The notes under the pieces were generated by a model. The model did no database searches and was not told the origin of the DNA. It saw only the letters and a list, made by a program, of their open reading frames with translations. 64,000 nucleotides of DNA from Diphasiastrum complanatum (lineage: Eukaryota; Streptophyta; Lycopodiopsida; Lycopodiales; Lycopodiaceae), in NCBI GenBank assembly GCA_029204225.1, contig CM055100.1:67104472-67168471 (forward strand). The letters run 5' to 3'. The translations under genes were made by a program, and so were the position numbers. Positions 11,896-23,687 of the stretch are shown in pieces (position 1 is the first letter of the stretch; the number at the start of each line of letters is the position of its first letter).

Positions 11896-12709
11896 CAGCT
11901 TGAGCTTCTGTGAGATTGTCCCTTTCTTGCTCTTTTTCCTCCACTTGTGCCTCTTGTACCCAGTGTTGTATTTTCTGGTACTGTCTTCTTTCTTCCCTCA
12001 CATTCGGATATGGCACTGAAGTTGAGGGTTGGTTGTCAATGACGGAGGGTGGTGGTGAGGGAGCCACTTTCTTCCTCTTCTGTGTTCGCGTAATGACTAA
12101 CACAAGAGCATGGAATTGTTGCTTTTCCGGTGGCATCCCTGCTGGAACTGCTGGTTGTTGTATCGCAATGAAGTTGAGTGGTGCACTGGTTCCAGGTCTC
12201 AATGGACAATTTTTGAAACAGTGTCCATAATCACATTCTCAGCAGAAGGATGTATATTGTCCCTTGTAGGGACATTCCGCAAATCTGTGTCCTTCGCCGC
12301 ATCCGTAACAGCCGTAATTTCTTCCACCTTGACGTTGAGCTTGAGCTACATAGGCCGTAAAATATTCATTTATGGCAGGATCCATAAATGGTTCATCTGG
12401 TCCGTACCATTGCTGCTGCTCAAGTTGAGGTGGTACTTGCATCTCTGGTTCCGCTGCTATCAGGTTTACATGGGCCCTCTTCCCTGATTCGGATCGTAGA
12501 TGTTTGACCCATTCAATATAGTCCCTGACTCTTTCCCATTTTTTCATCTTGACTTTACTCAACAAGAAAAATGGGTCTTCCAGGAACTTCCTTGGTTTAA
12601 AGTGCGTAATGAGAGCCACTTTAACCGCTTCCCAGATAGATTTTTCTTCCTTTGACAGGTTGAAAAACCAATTTTGAGCCACTGCCAATAAGGACATGGG
12701 GAACATCAT
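11858..12709 (-). pseudogene. Gypsy gag with zinc knuckle
   Basis: The minus-strand frame 12239-12709 encodes a gag matrix/capsid segment (AVAQNWFFNL, KVALITHFKPRKF, VRDYIEWVKHLRSE) ending in a single zinc knuckle CYGCGEGHRFAEC, spaced CX2CX3HX4C (one residue shorter than usual). It stops and a Pro/Gln-rich tail continues in another frame (11858-12202). The N-terminus begins close to the LTR/leader, so little gag is lost at that side. Confidence 0.75.
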
Positions 12710-12719
12710 CAGCTTTTTC

Positions 12720-13030
12720 GTAGGTGTCTGTTCGACGTAGATATAGAAGAGAAAAAAGAAGAAGAGAGATAGAGTTGAGGGGGAGGTTAGCTCAAAAGCT
12801 CAAGATGCATGCTAATGGAGAAACCATAACTATTAAAACAAGAACATAGAAATGGAAACAATTGGAAACACACAATGAAAAGCATTAGCATGAGTGATTA
12901 GCAAATGAGGATACTTGGCTCTCCAAATTGGTAGAGTTTCCTCCTTATAATTATGCATGAAAATAGAGTACAAATGGTGCCTTTTTATAAAATGGGGAAG
13001 GCCCTTGCCCCAAAATCCTACTGGATAATA
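12720..13030 (-). repeat. Gypsy LTR/leader remnant
   Basis: Read on the minus strand this matches 38930-39190 (+) over roughly 300 bases with scattered changes. Shared parts include gggccttccccat, a TTTATAAAAAG TATA-like box, ctctattttcatgc and gctaacctccc. The copy here lies just upstream of the gypsy gag, so it is the 5' LTR end and leader of that element. The outer LTR boundary is not clear. Confidence 0.6.
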
Positions 13031-13205
13031 TTTAGTGATGATGAGTAGAGTTTAAAATTGAATGTAAGGCCTTGTAGAAGACAATGTATGAAGGGAGAAT
13101 TCATTCTCTCATCAATGTACTTTTTTTTAAATCAATATAATGTTTTGGCACGACATAATTCTTGCAAAAATGTTGAATGCATATATTTTATATTCATGAA
13201 TGCAA

Positions 13206-13210
13206 ATGTA
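13206..13210. repeat. Left target-site duplication of copia D
   Basis: ATGTA, matched by ATGTA at 19642-19646 directly after the 3' LTR. Confidence 0.9.
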
Positions 13211-13865
13211 TGTGAAAATTGTCAACATTTCCTAGCTAGTTTGAGGCCTAAATTGGCTAAAATTGTAAATAGTTTTGGTTCTGGAGTTTCACACGTGTGA
13301 ACCAGGCCACAATGTTTTTATTTACTGTATTTTTTCAGTATGATGAAGTGTCAAACTTCATACCCTTCAAAATGAGACCATTTTGATGTATTTTGGTCAT
13401 ATAAGCCATTTTTAGCTATTTTTCCTATATAGGGAATATCTAGGGTCAAGTACCTTCTAGAGAGAGGAGAGAGAGTCATCTTCCTCATCCATAAATAGTA
13501 GGGAAGTCGTGGAGAACAGGTTGGAGAAACCTTTTGTATGCTTCATTGAGATCAATAGATCATTGTCATTGTTTCTTCCTCCATTGAGAGCATTGTTGTG
13601 TGTATTGTCTTCAAGCTATTGTGTATGATCTTAGGTGCTTTCCAAAAGTGATAGGCTGATGTATTATGGACTGTATAATGCTATTTTGGGCCGCACTTGA
13701 TGTTTATGGAAGTTTCCATTTGTGATAAATGCTTTTTGATCAAGTTCTTTGCATTCTAGGTAGCATAGAATGTGTTGCCAATTCCTAGCTTATGTAGTTT
13801 GGAGTGCAAGCATTCAAGCCAATGATCTTGGAGTTTAGATCCACTTAGGATCTGTATTTTTCACA
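13211..13865 (+). repeat. 5' LTR of copia D
   Basis: TGTGAAAATT...TTTTTCACA, 655 bp. It contains an ACACGTGT palindrome (13291-13298), a CArG-like CCTATATAGG (13424-13433) and a TATA-like cataaatagta near 13490. Those positions fit a U3 promoter with transcription starting further right. Confidence 0.95.
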
Positions 13866-13877
13866 TGGTATCAGAGC
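13866..13877 (+). other. Primer binding site of copia D
   Basis: TGGTATCAGAGC starts directly after the LTR end and matches the complement of the 3' end of plant initiator tRNA-Met. Confidence 0.9.
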
Positions 13878-15037
13878 TGGTTGGCTTCTATTTACAGTAA
13901 GTATTCCATTTTTGGTGATATTTGGATGTTTGATCAAGTTCTAGCATGATTTTGCATTGCTTTGTTGATCAAATCTTACTAACCTTTGTTTTGTGAGTTG
14001 AACTTGTGGATCAAAAGCATATTTCAGGTCTATTGAAGATCAGAGGCTGAAAAGAAACTATTTTGGATCAGATCATAACACCTAATCATTTGTGATTGTG
14101 AGGCTTGTGCATATTCAATACTAACAATGTTCTTTTCAATCCTATTGTTGACAATCTCCATTCTTGGATGAACACTCTCCTTAAGTGGATGAAACTTCTC
14201 CTTAAGTGGATGACAAATGCTCTTTTGAGTGAGTTGTAATTCTCCTAAAGGCTAAGCAAAGCTCCCATTTGGATGAAAGATCCCCTTTTTTGGGTGAACA
14301 TATTGTAAGCTCCATTGTGAAGAGCATATTGTAAAGATTGTCATCAATTTTGGCATAAATTTTGGTGTACTTTGTTGAGCATGTAAGTAACTCTCCTTAT
14401 GTAATTTGATTGGAGCATTTGCTGGAAGGTGTTAACCATTATGCAAGTGTGTTTTCAGGTTCTTAACAGGTTGAGGAACATTCTCATGTGAAGTGATCTT
14501 AGATCTACATCTAAACACCAAGATTTGACAAGATAGTGAAGCTAGTCTTGTGATTCACTAAGTGTGCTCATTCATTCACCTCTAAATCTTGTATTTATCA
14601 CTTGCTGGAGTTTATAAACTTTTAGAAGTGTTGTTTACATGTGGTTTTACAGGTTGAATCAATATCTTAGTGTGTTGATCATATGTTGATCAAGTTTGTT
14701 CATTACTAGGTAATCTTGGCATCCTAGTTTTGGGTATTTTCTAAGAATGCAAGTAACTCTTCACACCATAACTTGATTTGGTCACTTGCTGGAAAGTTTG
14801 AGAGCTTAAGCAAGAGTGTGTTCAGGTTGGTTTGATTTTGTAATCCATTCTTAGTGTGTGCAAAGTGTTGCATGTGTTTCAATCTTCCTTTCTATGCTTG
14901 GAAACCATCTAGGTTCAAGATAGAAGTGTTTTAGGGTCCTAAATCTTCATAGAGCTCTTTATCTATCATTTGTTGAGAGAAAAGTGAGTGCTAAGTGCTT
15001 TAGGACAGAACCTAAAAGTTGAAGAAACATTAGAATC

Positions 15038-18000
15038 ATGGCTTCCAATGGTGGGATCATGCTAGAGTCTAGTGAAAGGTTGAGTTCATCAAACTACTCT
15101 ACTTGGAAAGTGAGGATGGAGTCCTTACTTGAGTTGAATGAACTCATGGACATAGTTGCAGAAATTGAAGAGAGACCTCTCACACTTCAAGAGCAACAAA
15201 GGTTTGATAAGAAGGCCAAAAGGGCTCTTCATATCATTAAAATGAATGTTACAAATGAACTTCTCAAGGAAGTTGGAAAGTGTCAAAGTGCAAGTGAGGC
15301 ATGGAATGCCTTAAAGAAGCTCTTTGAATCAAAGTCCACATCTAGGGTATTGACCCTAAGGAGACAAATATTTTCTAGTAGGCAAAGAGAGGGTGAAAGT
15401 GCTCATGCATTTATCTTGAGAGTTAAGTCCCTAAGTGATGATTTAGCATGCATTGATGAGAACATAAAAGATGGTGAAATAGTCCAAGTTATGTTGAATG
15501 GTTTGCTAAATGAACATGCTAACCTTGTGCAAAGTTTTGCCATTCAAAGAGTCTTGCCAAGTGTGGTTGACTTGCAAGAAATCTTATTGGCTGAAGAACA
15601 TAGGTTGCAATCAAAGCTTGATGGTGCATCCTTGCAAGGTGGAGGTGAAGAGGCTTTCTTCACAAAAGGCAAATTCAAGGGCAAAGGTAAAGGCAAAGGG
15701 AAATGGTCCAAAGGTGGTAACTTTGATCATGATGATCACTCTTCCTCTTCCTCTTCTACTAAGAACAATAAGTCAAAGTTCAAGTGCTTTTATTGTGGGA
15801 TAAAAGGTCATTTTGCAAATGAATGTTATAAGAAGAAAAGAGAGCAAGGAGAGAGGCAAGGAAATCTTACAATAGATGAGGAAGAACATAACACATGTGA
15901 ATCACTTGTTATGACTTCAAGTTTGTTAGCCAACATAGATGATAATGATCCTTGGTGGATTGATAGTGGAGCCTCATCTCACATGACAAGACATAAGGAA
16001 TACTTTACATCCTTATTGACTTATGAGGGAGAAGGTAACATCATCTACACTGCAAATGATGGTCAATGTGACATCAAAGGCATAGGCACTATTCCTATTT
16101 CCCTTTCAACAAATAGGAAAGCAAATCTTGAAAATGTTTTGTACATTCCTTCAATCACTAAGAATTTGCTTAGTGTAAGTCAAATGATTGACAAAGGACT
16201 TGATGTGGAGTTCATTGGAGATGCATGTTTGATAAGTAAATGTGGATCCTTGATTGCTCAAGGTAGGAGGCATGGTAAACTTTTCAAGCTTGATGCATGT
16301 GTGATCTCTAATCATGAAGGATGTATGGCTAGGGAGCAATTGACAAACCAAGAAGTTTGGCACAAGAGGTTGGGCCATCCCAACTTCAAATCTTTGGAGG
16401 TAATGGCAAAGAAAGAGCTTGTTCTTGGTCTCCCTAAAAGTCTTGTTGCAAACAATAGTGTTTGTGAACATTGTGCCTTGTCCAAATCTCATAGACTTGC
16501 TTATTCTAGATCTACTTCTAGATCTAAAGAAGCTTTTCAACTTGTGCATTCTGATATTCATTCTTCTAGTACAACTAGCAATGGTGGGGCAAAGATGTAT
16601 GCAACTTTCATTGATGACTTTAGTAGGTATACTTGGATCTATCTTCTTAAAAGTAAGGATGAAGTGTTTGCTGCATTTGTCAAGTTCAAGAATGAAATGG
16701 AAAACCAATTCAATACAAAGATCAAATGCTTAAGATCTGATAATGGAGGGGAATACACCTCAAATAGGTTCAAAGACTTTTGTATAGCACATGGGATTAA
16801 GAGGGAGATGTCTAGTCCTAGGACTCCACAACAGAATGGAGTGGCCGAGAGGAAGAATAGAACCCTTTGTGAATGTGCCAAGGCAATGAGACTACATGCT
16901 AATCTTGCTAAGTCTTTTTGGGGGGAAGCTTTAGCATGTGCTAACTATCTATGTAATAGATGGACAAGTTCTTCCTTGGATGGTAAAACTCCTCATGAGG
17001 TTCTTTATGGTAGAAGGCCGAGTGTCAAGCATTGTAGGATCTTTGGATGTACATGTTTTGTCAATATCACACTTGATGATAGAACTAAAGAAGATCCTTC
17101 ATCAAAGAAGGGTGTGTTTGTTGGCTATAGTGAAGTAAGCAAGGCTTACAAAGTGTACATTCCTTCTACAAAGAAAGTTGTCATAAGTAGGGATGTCATC
17201 TTTCATGAAGAGAATGTTTCCAATGTTGTTGATGTTGATGTTGATGTGCCTACTAATCATCATGATGTGCAAGATGTCTTGGATGAAGATGGAGATGCCA
17301 CTCCAAAGCAAACTTCAAGGAAGACTCAAAGGCAAAGGGCTAAGCCATCAAGGCTAACCTATGATGAAAAAGGAAAGCAAGTGGTGGACAACTCTAACTT
17401 TGCTTTTCTTACCTCTTTTGATGAACCAACTTGTGTAGGTGAAGCAATTCAAAAGAAGGAATGGATCCAAGCCATGGATCATGAGCATCAAGCACTCATC
17501 AAAAGCAACACATGGAGGTTGGTAAAGCTTCCAAAGGACAAGAAGGCAATTGGTTGTAAGTGGATCTTCAAGATCAAGACAAATCAAGATGGATCAATCA
17601 ACAAGTACAAGGCAAGGTTGGTGGCAAAGGGGTATGCTCAAGAATATGGTATTGACTATGATGAGACCTTTGCACCCGTGGCAAAGATGGTAACTATTCG
17701 AATCCTAATCTCTCTTGCAACTCTTTATGATTGGGATATGTGGCAAATGGATGTTACTAATGCCTTCTTGAATGGTGATCTTGAAGAAGATATTTACATG
17801 GAGCAACCCGAGGGCTATGTTTCACATGATGAGCCTAATCATGTGTGCTATCTCCAAAAGAGTTTGTATGGGCTAAAGCAAGCACCAAGGAGTTGGTATG
17901 CTAAGCTCAATTCCTTCTTACTTTCTCAAAACTTTGTTATGAGTGAGTATGATCATTCTCTCTACTTTAGATTGAATGAAAATGATATCACTTTACTTTT

Positions 18001-18991
18001 GATCTATGTTGATGACATTATCTTAAGTGGTGGTAACAATCTAGATATAGATGAAATCAAGATGGCACTCAAAAGAGAGTTTGAAATTCAAGATCTTGGT
18101 AAACTTCATTATATCTTAGGAATAGAGATTATTAGAACTTCTAAATCTACATTCATATGTCAAGAAAAGTATGTTAACTCTATTCTAAAAAGGTTTCATA
18201 TGGAAGATTGTAAAGTTGTTTCTACTCCTATGGAATCAAATGTAAAGCTAACTACAAGAAGTAATGAAAGATCCTTCAAGGACATTACTCTCTATAGAAA
18301 GCTAATAGGATCTCTTATATGGTTAACCATCACAAGACCTGATCTAAGCTTTGTGGTTGGTAAACTAAGTCAATTTATGCAAGATCCTAGTGAGGCTCAT
18401 TGGAAGCTAGGAAAGAGAGTACTTAGATACATCTCGGGATCTAGAGATTTTGGCATCTTGTATGGAGGTACTACACCTAACCTTTGTGGATTTTCAGATT
18501 CAGATTTTGCAGGTGATCAAATGGATAGGAAGTCAACAAGTGCCTTTGCAATCTATCTTGGAGATGGAGTGGTCTCATGGCTATCAAAGAAGCAACCAAC
18601 TATCTCTCTATCTTCCACCGAAGCCGAGTACAAGGCATTAACAACATGCACCAAGGAGATTCTTTGGATCAAGAGGATGTTATTGGATCTTCACTTGCTG
18701 GAACCAGAGAAGACTCCAATCATACTTTGTGATAACCTTTCAGCCCAAAGCTTGGCAAGCAATCCTGTTTTTCATGCAAGGAGCAAGCACATTGAGATTG
18801 CTCACCATTTTGTGAGAGATCAAGTCATTGCCAAAGAGGTGGAGCTTCAACATGTCTCTTCAAAGGAGTGTGTGGCTGATATCTTCACCAAACCATTGGG
18901 AAAGGACCTATATTTAATGCATAGATCTAATCTTGGAATGTGCTCAAAGACTATGTTGAAACTAGCATCCAATGTTGAAGAGGGAGTGTGA
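15038..18991 (+). CDS. Copia D Gag-Pol polyprotein, intact
   Basis: 1317 residues from the ATG at 15038, with no internal stop. The UBN2-type gag occupies about 1-230 and is followed by a Lys/Gly-rich stretch. The zinc knuckle CFYCGIKGHFANEC is at about 250-263, and the aspartic protease site WWIDSGASSHMT has its Asp near 309. Pre-integrase WHKRLGHPN is near 441. The integrase triad is Asp near 506 (HSDIHSS), Asp near 568 (RSDNGGEY) and Glu near 604 (VAERKNRT), with 35 residues between the last two. RT carries ALYGLKQAPRSWY-type motifs (here SLYGLKQAPRSWY) and YVDD at 990-993; RNase H runs from about 1150 (SDSDFAGD) to ADIFTKPLG. The stop codon overlaps the first bases of the 3' LTR. Length and order are those of a full copia polyprotein. 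Confidence 0.95.
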   Translation: MASNGGIMLESSERLSSSNYSTWKVRMESLLELNELMDIVAEIEERPLTLQEQQRFDKKAKRALHIIKMNVTNELLKEVGKCQSASEAWNALKKLFESKSTSRVLTLRRQIFSSRQREGESAHAFILRVKSLSDDLACIDENIKDGEIVQVMLNGLLNEHANLVQSFAIQRVLPSVVDLQEILLAEEHRLQSKLDGASLQGGGEEAFFTKGKFKGKGKGKGKWSKGGNFDHDDHSSSSSSTKNNKSKFKCFYCGIKGHFANECYKKKREQGERQGNLTIDEEEHNTCESLVMTSSLLANIDDNDPWWIDSGASSHMTRHKEYFTSLLTYEGEGNIIYTANDGQCDIKGIGTIPISLSTNRKANLENVLYIPSITKNLLSVSQMIDKGLDVEFIGDACLISKCGSLIAQGRRHGKLFKLDACVISNHEGCMAREQLTNQEVWHKRLGHPNFKSLEVMAKKELVLGLPKSLVANNSVCEHCALSKSHRLAYSRSTSRSKEAFQLVHSDIHSSSTTSNGGAKMYATFIDDFSRYTWIYLLKSKDEVFAAFVKFKNEMENQFNTKIKCLRSDNGGEYTSNRFKDFCIAHGIKREMSSPRTPQQNGVAERKNRTLCECAKAMRLHANLAKSFWGEALACANYLCNRWTSSSLDGKTPHEVLYGRRPSVKHCRIFGCTCFVNITLDDRTKEDPSSKKGVFVGYSEVSKAYKVYIPSTKKVVISRDVIFHEENVSNVVDVDVDVPTNHHDVQDVLDEDGDATPKQTSRKTQRQRAKPSRLTYDEKGKQVVDNSNFAFLTSFDEPTCVGEAIQKKEWIQAMDHEHQALIKSNTWRLVKLPKDKKAIGCKWIFKIKTNQDGSINKYKARLVAKGYAQEYGIDYDETFAPVAKMVTIRILISLATLYDWDMWQMDVTNAFLNGDLEEDIYMEQPEGYVSHDEPNHVCYLQKSLYGLKQAPRSWYAKLNSFLLSQNFVMSEYDHSLYFRLNENDITLLLIYVDDIILSGGNNLDIDEIKMALKREFEIQDLGKLHYILGIEIIRTSKSTFICQEKYVNSILKRFHMEDCKVVSTPMESNVKLTTRSNERSFKDITLYRKLIGSLIWLTITRPDLSFVVGKLSQFMQDPSEAHWKLGKRVLRYISGSRDFGILYGGTTPNLCGFSDSDFAGDQMDRKSTSAFAIYLGDGVVSWLSKKQPTISLSSTEAEYKALTTCTKEILWIKRMLLDLHLLEPEKTPIILCDNLSAQSLASNPVFHARSKHIEIAHHFVRDQVIAKEVELQHVSSKECVADIFTKPLGKDLYLMHRSNLGMCSKTMLKLASNVEEGV

Positions 18992-19641
18992 AAATTGTCA
19001 ACATTTCCTAGCTAGTTTGAGGCCTAAATTGGCTAAAATTGTAAATAGTTTTGGTTCTGGAGTTTCACACGTGTGAACCAGGCCACAATGTTTTTATTTA
19101 CTGTATTTTTTCAGTATGATGAAGTGTCAAACTTCATACCCTTCAAAATGAGACCATTTTGATGTATTTTGGTCATATAAGCCATTTTTAGCTATTTTTC
19201 CTATATAGGGAATATCTAGGGTCAAGTACCTTCTAGAGAGAGGAGAGAGAGTCATCTTCCTCATCCATAAATAGTAGGGAAGTCGTGGAGAACAGGTTGG
19301 AGAAACCTTTTGTATGCTTCATTGAGATCAATAGATCATTGTCATTGTTTCTTCCTCCATTGAGAGCATTGTTGTGTGTATTGTCTTCAAGCTATTGTGT
19401 ATGATCTTAGGTGCTTTCCAAAAGTGATAGGCTGATGTATTATGGACTGTATAATGCTATTTTGGGCCGCACTTGATGTTTATGGAAGTTTCCATTTGTG
19501 ATAAATGCTTTTTGATCAAGTTCTTTGCATTCTAGGTAGCATAGAATGTGTTGCCAATTCCTAGCTTATGTAGTTTGGAGTGCAAGCATTCAAGCCAATG
19601 ATCTTGGAGTTTAGATCCACTTAGGATCTGTATTTTTCACA
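18987..19641 (+). repeat. 3' LTR of copia D
   Basis: 655 bp, identical by eye to 13211-13865. It follows the purine tract gaagagggag and is followed by the target duplication ATGTA (19642-19646). Confidence 0.95.
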
Positions 19642-19646
19642 ATGTA

Positions 19647-20200
19647 TAGTTTATTGAATGCACATCTATTGATTGCAAATGTATCTATTGATGAATTCAA
19701 TGCAACGTATATATTTTAGCACATGATTTGCATGCTAGAATGCACAATGGAAAGTAATAAAAAGTACCGTACAATGCATCAATAGATAACACATCAAATT
19801 ATCAAGTAAATATCAAATGAATCAAACTAAATGTGAATTTACCTTTACTATTGTATCTCCATTGTTTTGCAATCTTTGCTTTTCCTTTTGCATGCACTTG
19901 ATCTTTCAATCCTTTGCAATGACAGCTCTTTTTCCATTTTTCGTATCCAAGCCTACATCACAAACAAAAAAGATCTTAAAACTTATACTAAAAGACTATG
20001 AGCACAAAACACATACAATTAACATCCATCAATGGACTAAAAATCCTAAACACTATCAATATTCTCACTCACATTCATCCTCATCTCATCCTCACTCCCA
20101 TCTTTTCTCTCTTTCTCTCCCTCTCTCATAAAAGAAAAAAGAAGTCGACATCTAGTTTAGGAGCAAACCACATTTTGGTTCAGGTGCCAAAAAAAAAAAA
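19647..20200. other. AT-rich non-coding stretch
   Basis: No credible gene. It contains repeated words around cattgattgcaaatgtatctattgatg and a C/T-rich tail (ctcactcacattcatcc...ctctctcata). It continues the sequence interrupted by copia D. Confidence 0.4.
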
Positions 20201-20209
20201 TTGGTCAAA

Positions 20210-20690
20210 AAAATTTGCGTGGATTATCCACGCGTGGATCATCCACGCAAAATCCAGAGACTTGGGGCCGTGGATATCACGTGGATGTAAAAAAAATCTA
20301 TCCACGGACCCAACTCTCTAGATTTTGCGTGGATAAAAAAATTTCGCATGGATAATCTGTCACGTGATATCCATGCACTATCCACGCGAAAGTCGAGTCT
20401 TTTTTTTTTGAATCTTACTATGGCGTGGATAATCCACACATGGATTATCCACGCCAAAATCAAATTTCCTTCTCTAGCTCCGGGTGTCGGAGGTTTGGCC
20501 GACTACCGGTTGTCGAAGTTGGCGTGGATGATCCACGCGATTTGAATTTCACGACTTCTAGCCGATCTGTTGTCGGAAATGACACTTGCCTGGAACATCC
20601 ACGTGTGGATAATCCACGCGACCGTATCCACGCGTATATCCACGCCTATCCACACCTCTATCCACGCAAAAAAAATTTGGTCGTGCCACA
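20210..20690. repeat. Cluster of GTGGATNATCCAC palindromes
   Basis: About 480 bases with roughly twenty copies of GTGGAT or ATCCAC, many paired as palindromes. GCGTGGATTATCCACGC (20217-20233) and GCGTGGATGATCCACGC (20522-20538) have perfect 8-bp arms. One hairpin has two perfect 15-bp arms at 20422-20436 and 20441-20455 with a CACA loop. No reading frame makes sense here. The stretch is richer in CpG than its flanks. Function is unknown; a hairpin-rich satellite, a foldback transposon or a binding-site array are possible. Confidence 0.7.
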
Positions 20691-20729
20691 TCCTTTGTAT
20701 TGTGGATATTTGATTCATGTGTTCTTGTG

Positions 20730-20752
20730 ACACACACACACACACACACCTC
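20730..20752. repeat. (AC)n microsatellite
   Basis: A run of about ten AC units directly right of the palindrome cluster. Confidence 0.9.
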
Positions 20753-20759
20753 CTTGAAT

Positions 20760-22853
20760 CCACTCTCTGATCATGGTCTCAAACAGTTTGGTTCACTGCA
20801 AAGGGGATTCATAACATATTCTCATTTCACAATTGTATCACAATGCTCTCATGAGAAAAACTTCTTAGCACTCTTACACACAACTATGGAGGATACAGTG
20901 TTCTCATGCTATGGACTTCGAAAATAGATATCAATATATGGTTTCAACAGAAGCAGCATTTGGTGAACAAAATAGGAGATTAATGAGTTGTTTCCGCTGA
21001 ACAAGAGAGCATATGGAGCAACTTGTGAGCCAAAATAACAGCCTTGAGAAAACAAAGAAAGGTCAGCACAACAGTCTGAGAAACATAACCAGAGATTGGA
21101 CTAACAACAACTTATGTAGAAATCTGCTTCTAGAAAAGCCAGCATATACAAAAGAAGGTCTATCACAACAATCTAATACCACATTTCTGGACAAAAAGAG
21201 AACCTCAGCAACCAAAGCTTCATGAGAGATGGGCATTGAAGATCAAGAATCAGCTTGAGAACATATTGTAAAGCAACAACAACCTCTTTCTCTCATAGTC
21301 TAGAAGACAAGCATCCTCACAGGTCAGCATAAGATAGCATTCTTGATACTAACCAGAATCCTCATCACCATAAAGAAGTGATGAGAGCTTGATTGATCAG
21401 GTGACGTGGCACTACTCAGCTTGGGAACACAACATGAAAAATGTAAAAAGTAGACCCCATTCCATGCACATTGTCCTCCTCCCTTTATGGAGTTGAGGCC
21501 CACCCTCTCTTTTCAAGTTGCCATTTTGTCTTTTCTTCATCTTTGCACAATTTTGCAAGTAGTCACTTCAAGGGCATTAAATGTGATTTGATTTTAATCT
21601 TTGTGCCTTTTAGGAGGTCATCTTGCAAATCGTCATGCTTATTGTAATTTGTTTCTTTTGGTCTCTTAATGGTTCCAATGTCCATAGCTCCCATTTATGG
21701 GCCTCCTCACTTCTTTTGTTATTAAGAGTGATTTGGCCTTTTTCCATATGGCTATTAGGAGGCCCCATGGCTAATTTTCCTAGCTCTTACTCCATTGGCC
21801 ATTTGGCCATCAAGTCATGCTTTTCTTTTCCTATTGCCATTGGTCCCTCTTTTGATTTTGCATTTTATGGATCCTTTACCTTGCTCTTAGACTTTGTCAA
21901 TTTTTTGTCTTTAGCTTGTGTGTGTGATAACTGATCCCTCCTCTCCCCACTGAACAACAACCTGAAAACATGGTACCTCGATTATTATATTAGTATAAAA
22001 AATCAGAATACATCACAAAATTTGGCATAATGGCCGAAATTATCTATGGGTCATTTTTAAATGCCGTTGAAAATATTTTAAGGGCCAATTCTAAGGCCAT
22101 AATTATTCTTCAGCCACATTACGGGCGGACTGAGACCCCTAATTGGCAAATTTTCACCATTTTACATCAAAATTTTGCAACTTTTATATGCCGAATTCTA
22201 TATATTCTCAAAATTAATACAAAAATTAGCCCGATTTTTTATGTCAAAAATGCTGGTAAAATTTTAATTGATAGGAACTGATCAAAAGTAAAAGCTGATT
22301 TTATTTCATGTATAAATCCTATGGTGAATTGTATGCAAAATATCAAACTAGTACTTTTTTTTTTACTAGTGGATGACTTTTGTGTATTGGTGATTCAACC
22401 CAAGTATAGGATAGAAATGAAATTTTTTCAAACTTTTTTCTACGGTAACTCACTTTTTACATTCACAAATGTCTTTACATCTGCGTTGTACCTTAGTCGA
22501 AGCAGATCTTCAGGGGACTAAAAATCCTGAAGGGGGGAAGAGTGGACATCAGAGGTAGCAAATGTGCTCAGAAAATATATTTCGCAGTTAGGATTTTGGT
22601 AATCCCTAGGAATCATTGCTTAATACCAGATATTAGTTTTCAAAATAGAATTCATTTAGTTGAATTCATAATGGATATCTTTGTAACCATTGATTTTATC
22701 CATATTTTTGGATATAAATTGTGATGATAGAAGTGGAATCTAATATGTGGATTACATTGGACCTGTTAGTTGACTGAAGCTTATCCCTAGATTGAATGGT
22801 CTCGGATCAATAGAGATTCGAAGCTTATCACAAACCTGGTAGGGTTGGAATGT
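20760..22853. other. Non-coding stretch without recognised features
   Basis: AT-rich, low-complexity sequence with only short chance reading frames. I see no LTR ends, primer sites or protein similarity. Confidence 0.4.
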
Positions 22854-23629
22854 AATGTTGAATCTGTTGAATTTCACACGTGTGGGAATACCACAAAGTG
22901 TGGTTTTGATCTCCTAAGATGTGGTGATTGCACATAGATCATAGATAAATTGAAAATCAAGATCTATTTCATAAATCTAAGGCAAGAGCACTTTCTACCA
23001 TGCATAAATCAACAAGACAAGTACATTCACACTTGTGGAGACTTGTAGTACCAAAAACTAAGTGTGAAAATACTCTCGGGTAGAGAGAAACTCAAGATTG
23101 ACCAAAATAGTGTAGAAATCTCATAACTCCAAAAAACTCACAATACAAATTGATTATACTTCTATATGTAGCTACTCGAGGTAGAGGGGAGTAACATGAT
23201 TGGACCTCTTCTTTCCCTCCTCAAAATCCTATTGGTTGAGTGACACATAAGCCCTTAATCATGATTGGACCAATTTGATATATTTTTAGCTTTTTATTGG
23301 TCACCAACTCTCATGCCAACACATGGAGATGTGTCACTCACCAAATCCAAACTTTACAAGTGTCAGGAGCCTAACCAAACTCGAGCTACATCACTTTTGA
23401 CTATTGGCCTAATTATGACTTGACATGTGTATAAGCCTATTTTGCCTCTAATGCCAAACACCTACTTACACTTGGATAGATGCCTCTAAACCGTATGTAC
23501 CCCTAATTAAACATGACTAAGCTAATTTTGACTATTTTCCACACGTGGGAACATGCTCCACATGTGTGAGATTTACTCATAAACGAGAATTTATGAAATA
23601 TCCAAACTAGATTTTGTCAATTTTTCACA
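22854..23629 (-). repeat. Possible solo LTR, minus strand
   Basis: Read on the minus strand it starts TGTGAAAAATTGAC at 23629, like the LTRs of copia A, D and the one at 23688. It carries ACACGTGT at 22876-22883 and related CACGTG words near 23541-23570, and may end near 22854 (ATTCAACA). I found no matching target duplication, so the left boundary is a guess. Confidence 0.35.
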
Positions 23630-23687
23630 CTTCTCAAAAACTAGCTTGGTAAGGTACTAGATCAACAAAGGAGCTTGTGAAACTTGT

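Larger units (their letters stand above)
13211..19641 (+). mobile_element. Copia element D, complete and apparently intact
   Basis: A 6431-bp Ty1/copia element with two 655-bp LTRs, primer binding site, one uninterrupted 1317-codon gag-pol frame, a purine tract (18977-18986) and a 5-bp target duplication ATGTA. I read the two LTRs against each other and found no difference, so the insertion is recent. The internal leader (13866-15037) is 1.2 kb long and contains repeated phrases (tgcaagtaactctcc..., tttgctggaa...caggtt) but no long reading frame. All catalytic motifs of a copia polyprotein are present, so this element could be autonomous. Confidence 0.95.

Noticed and set aside
20210-20690. 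Palindrome cluster as a CRISPR array
   Set aside because: No regular repeat-spacer alternation, and a plant genome context.
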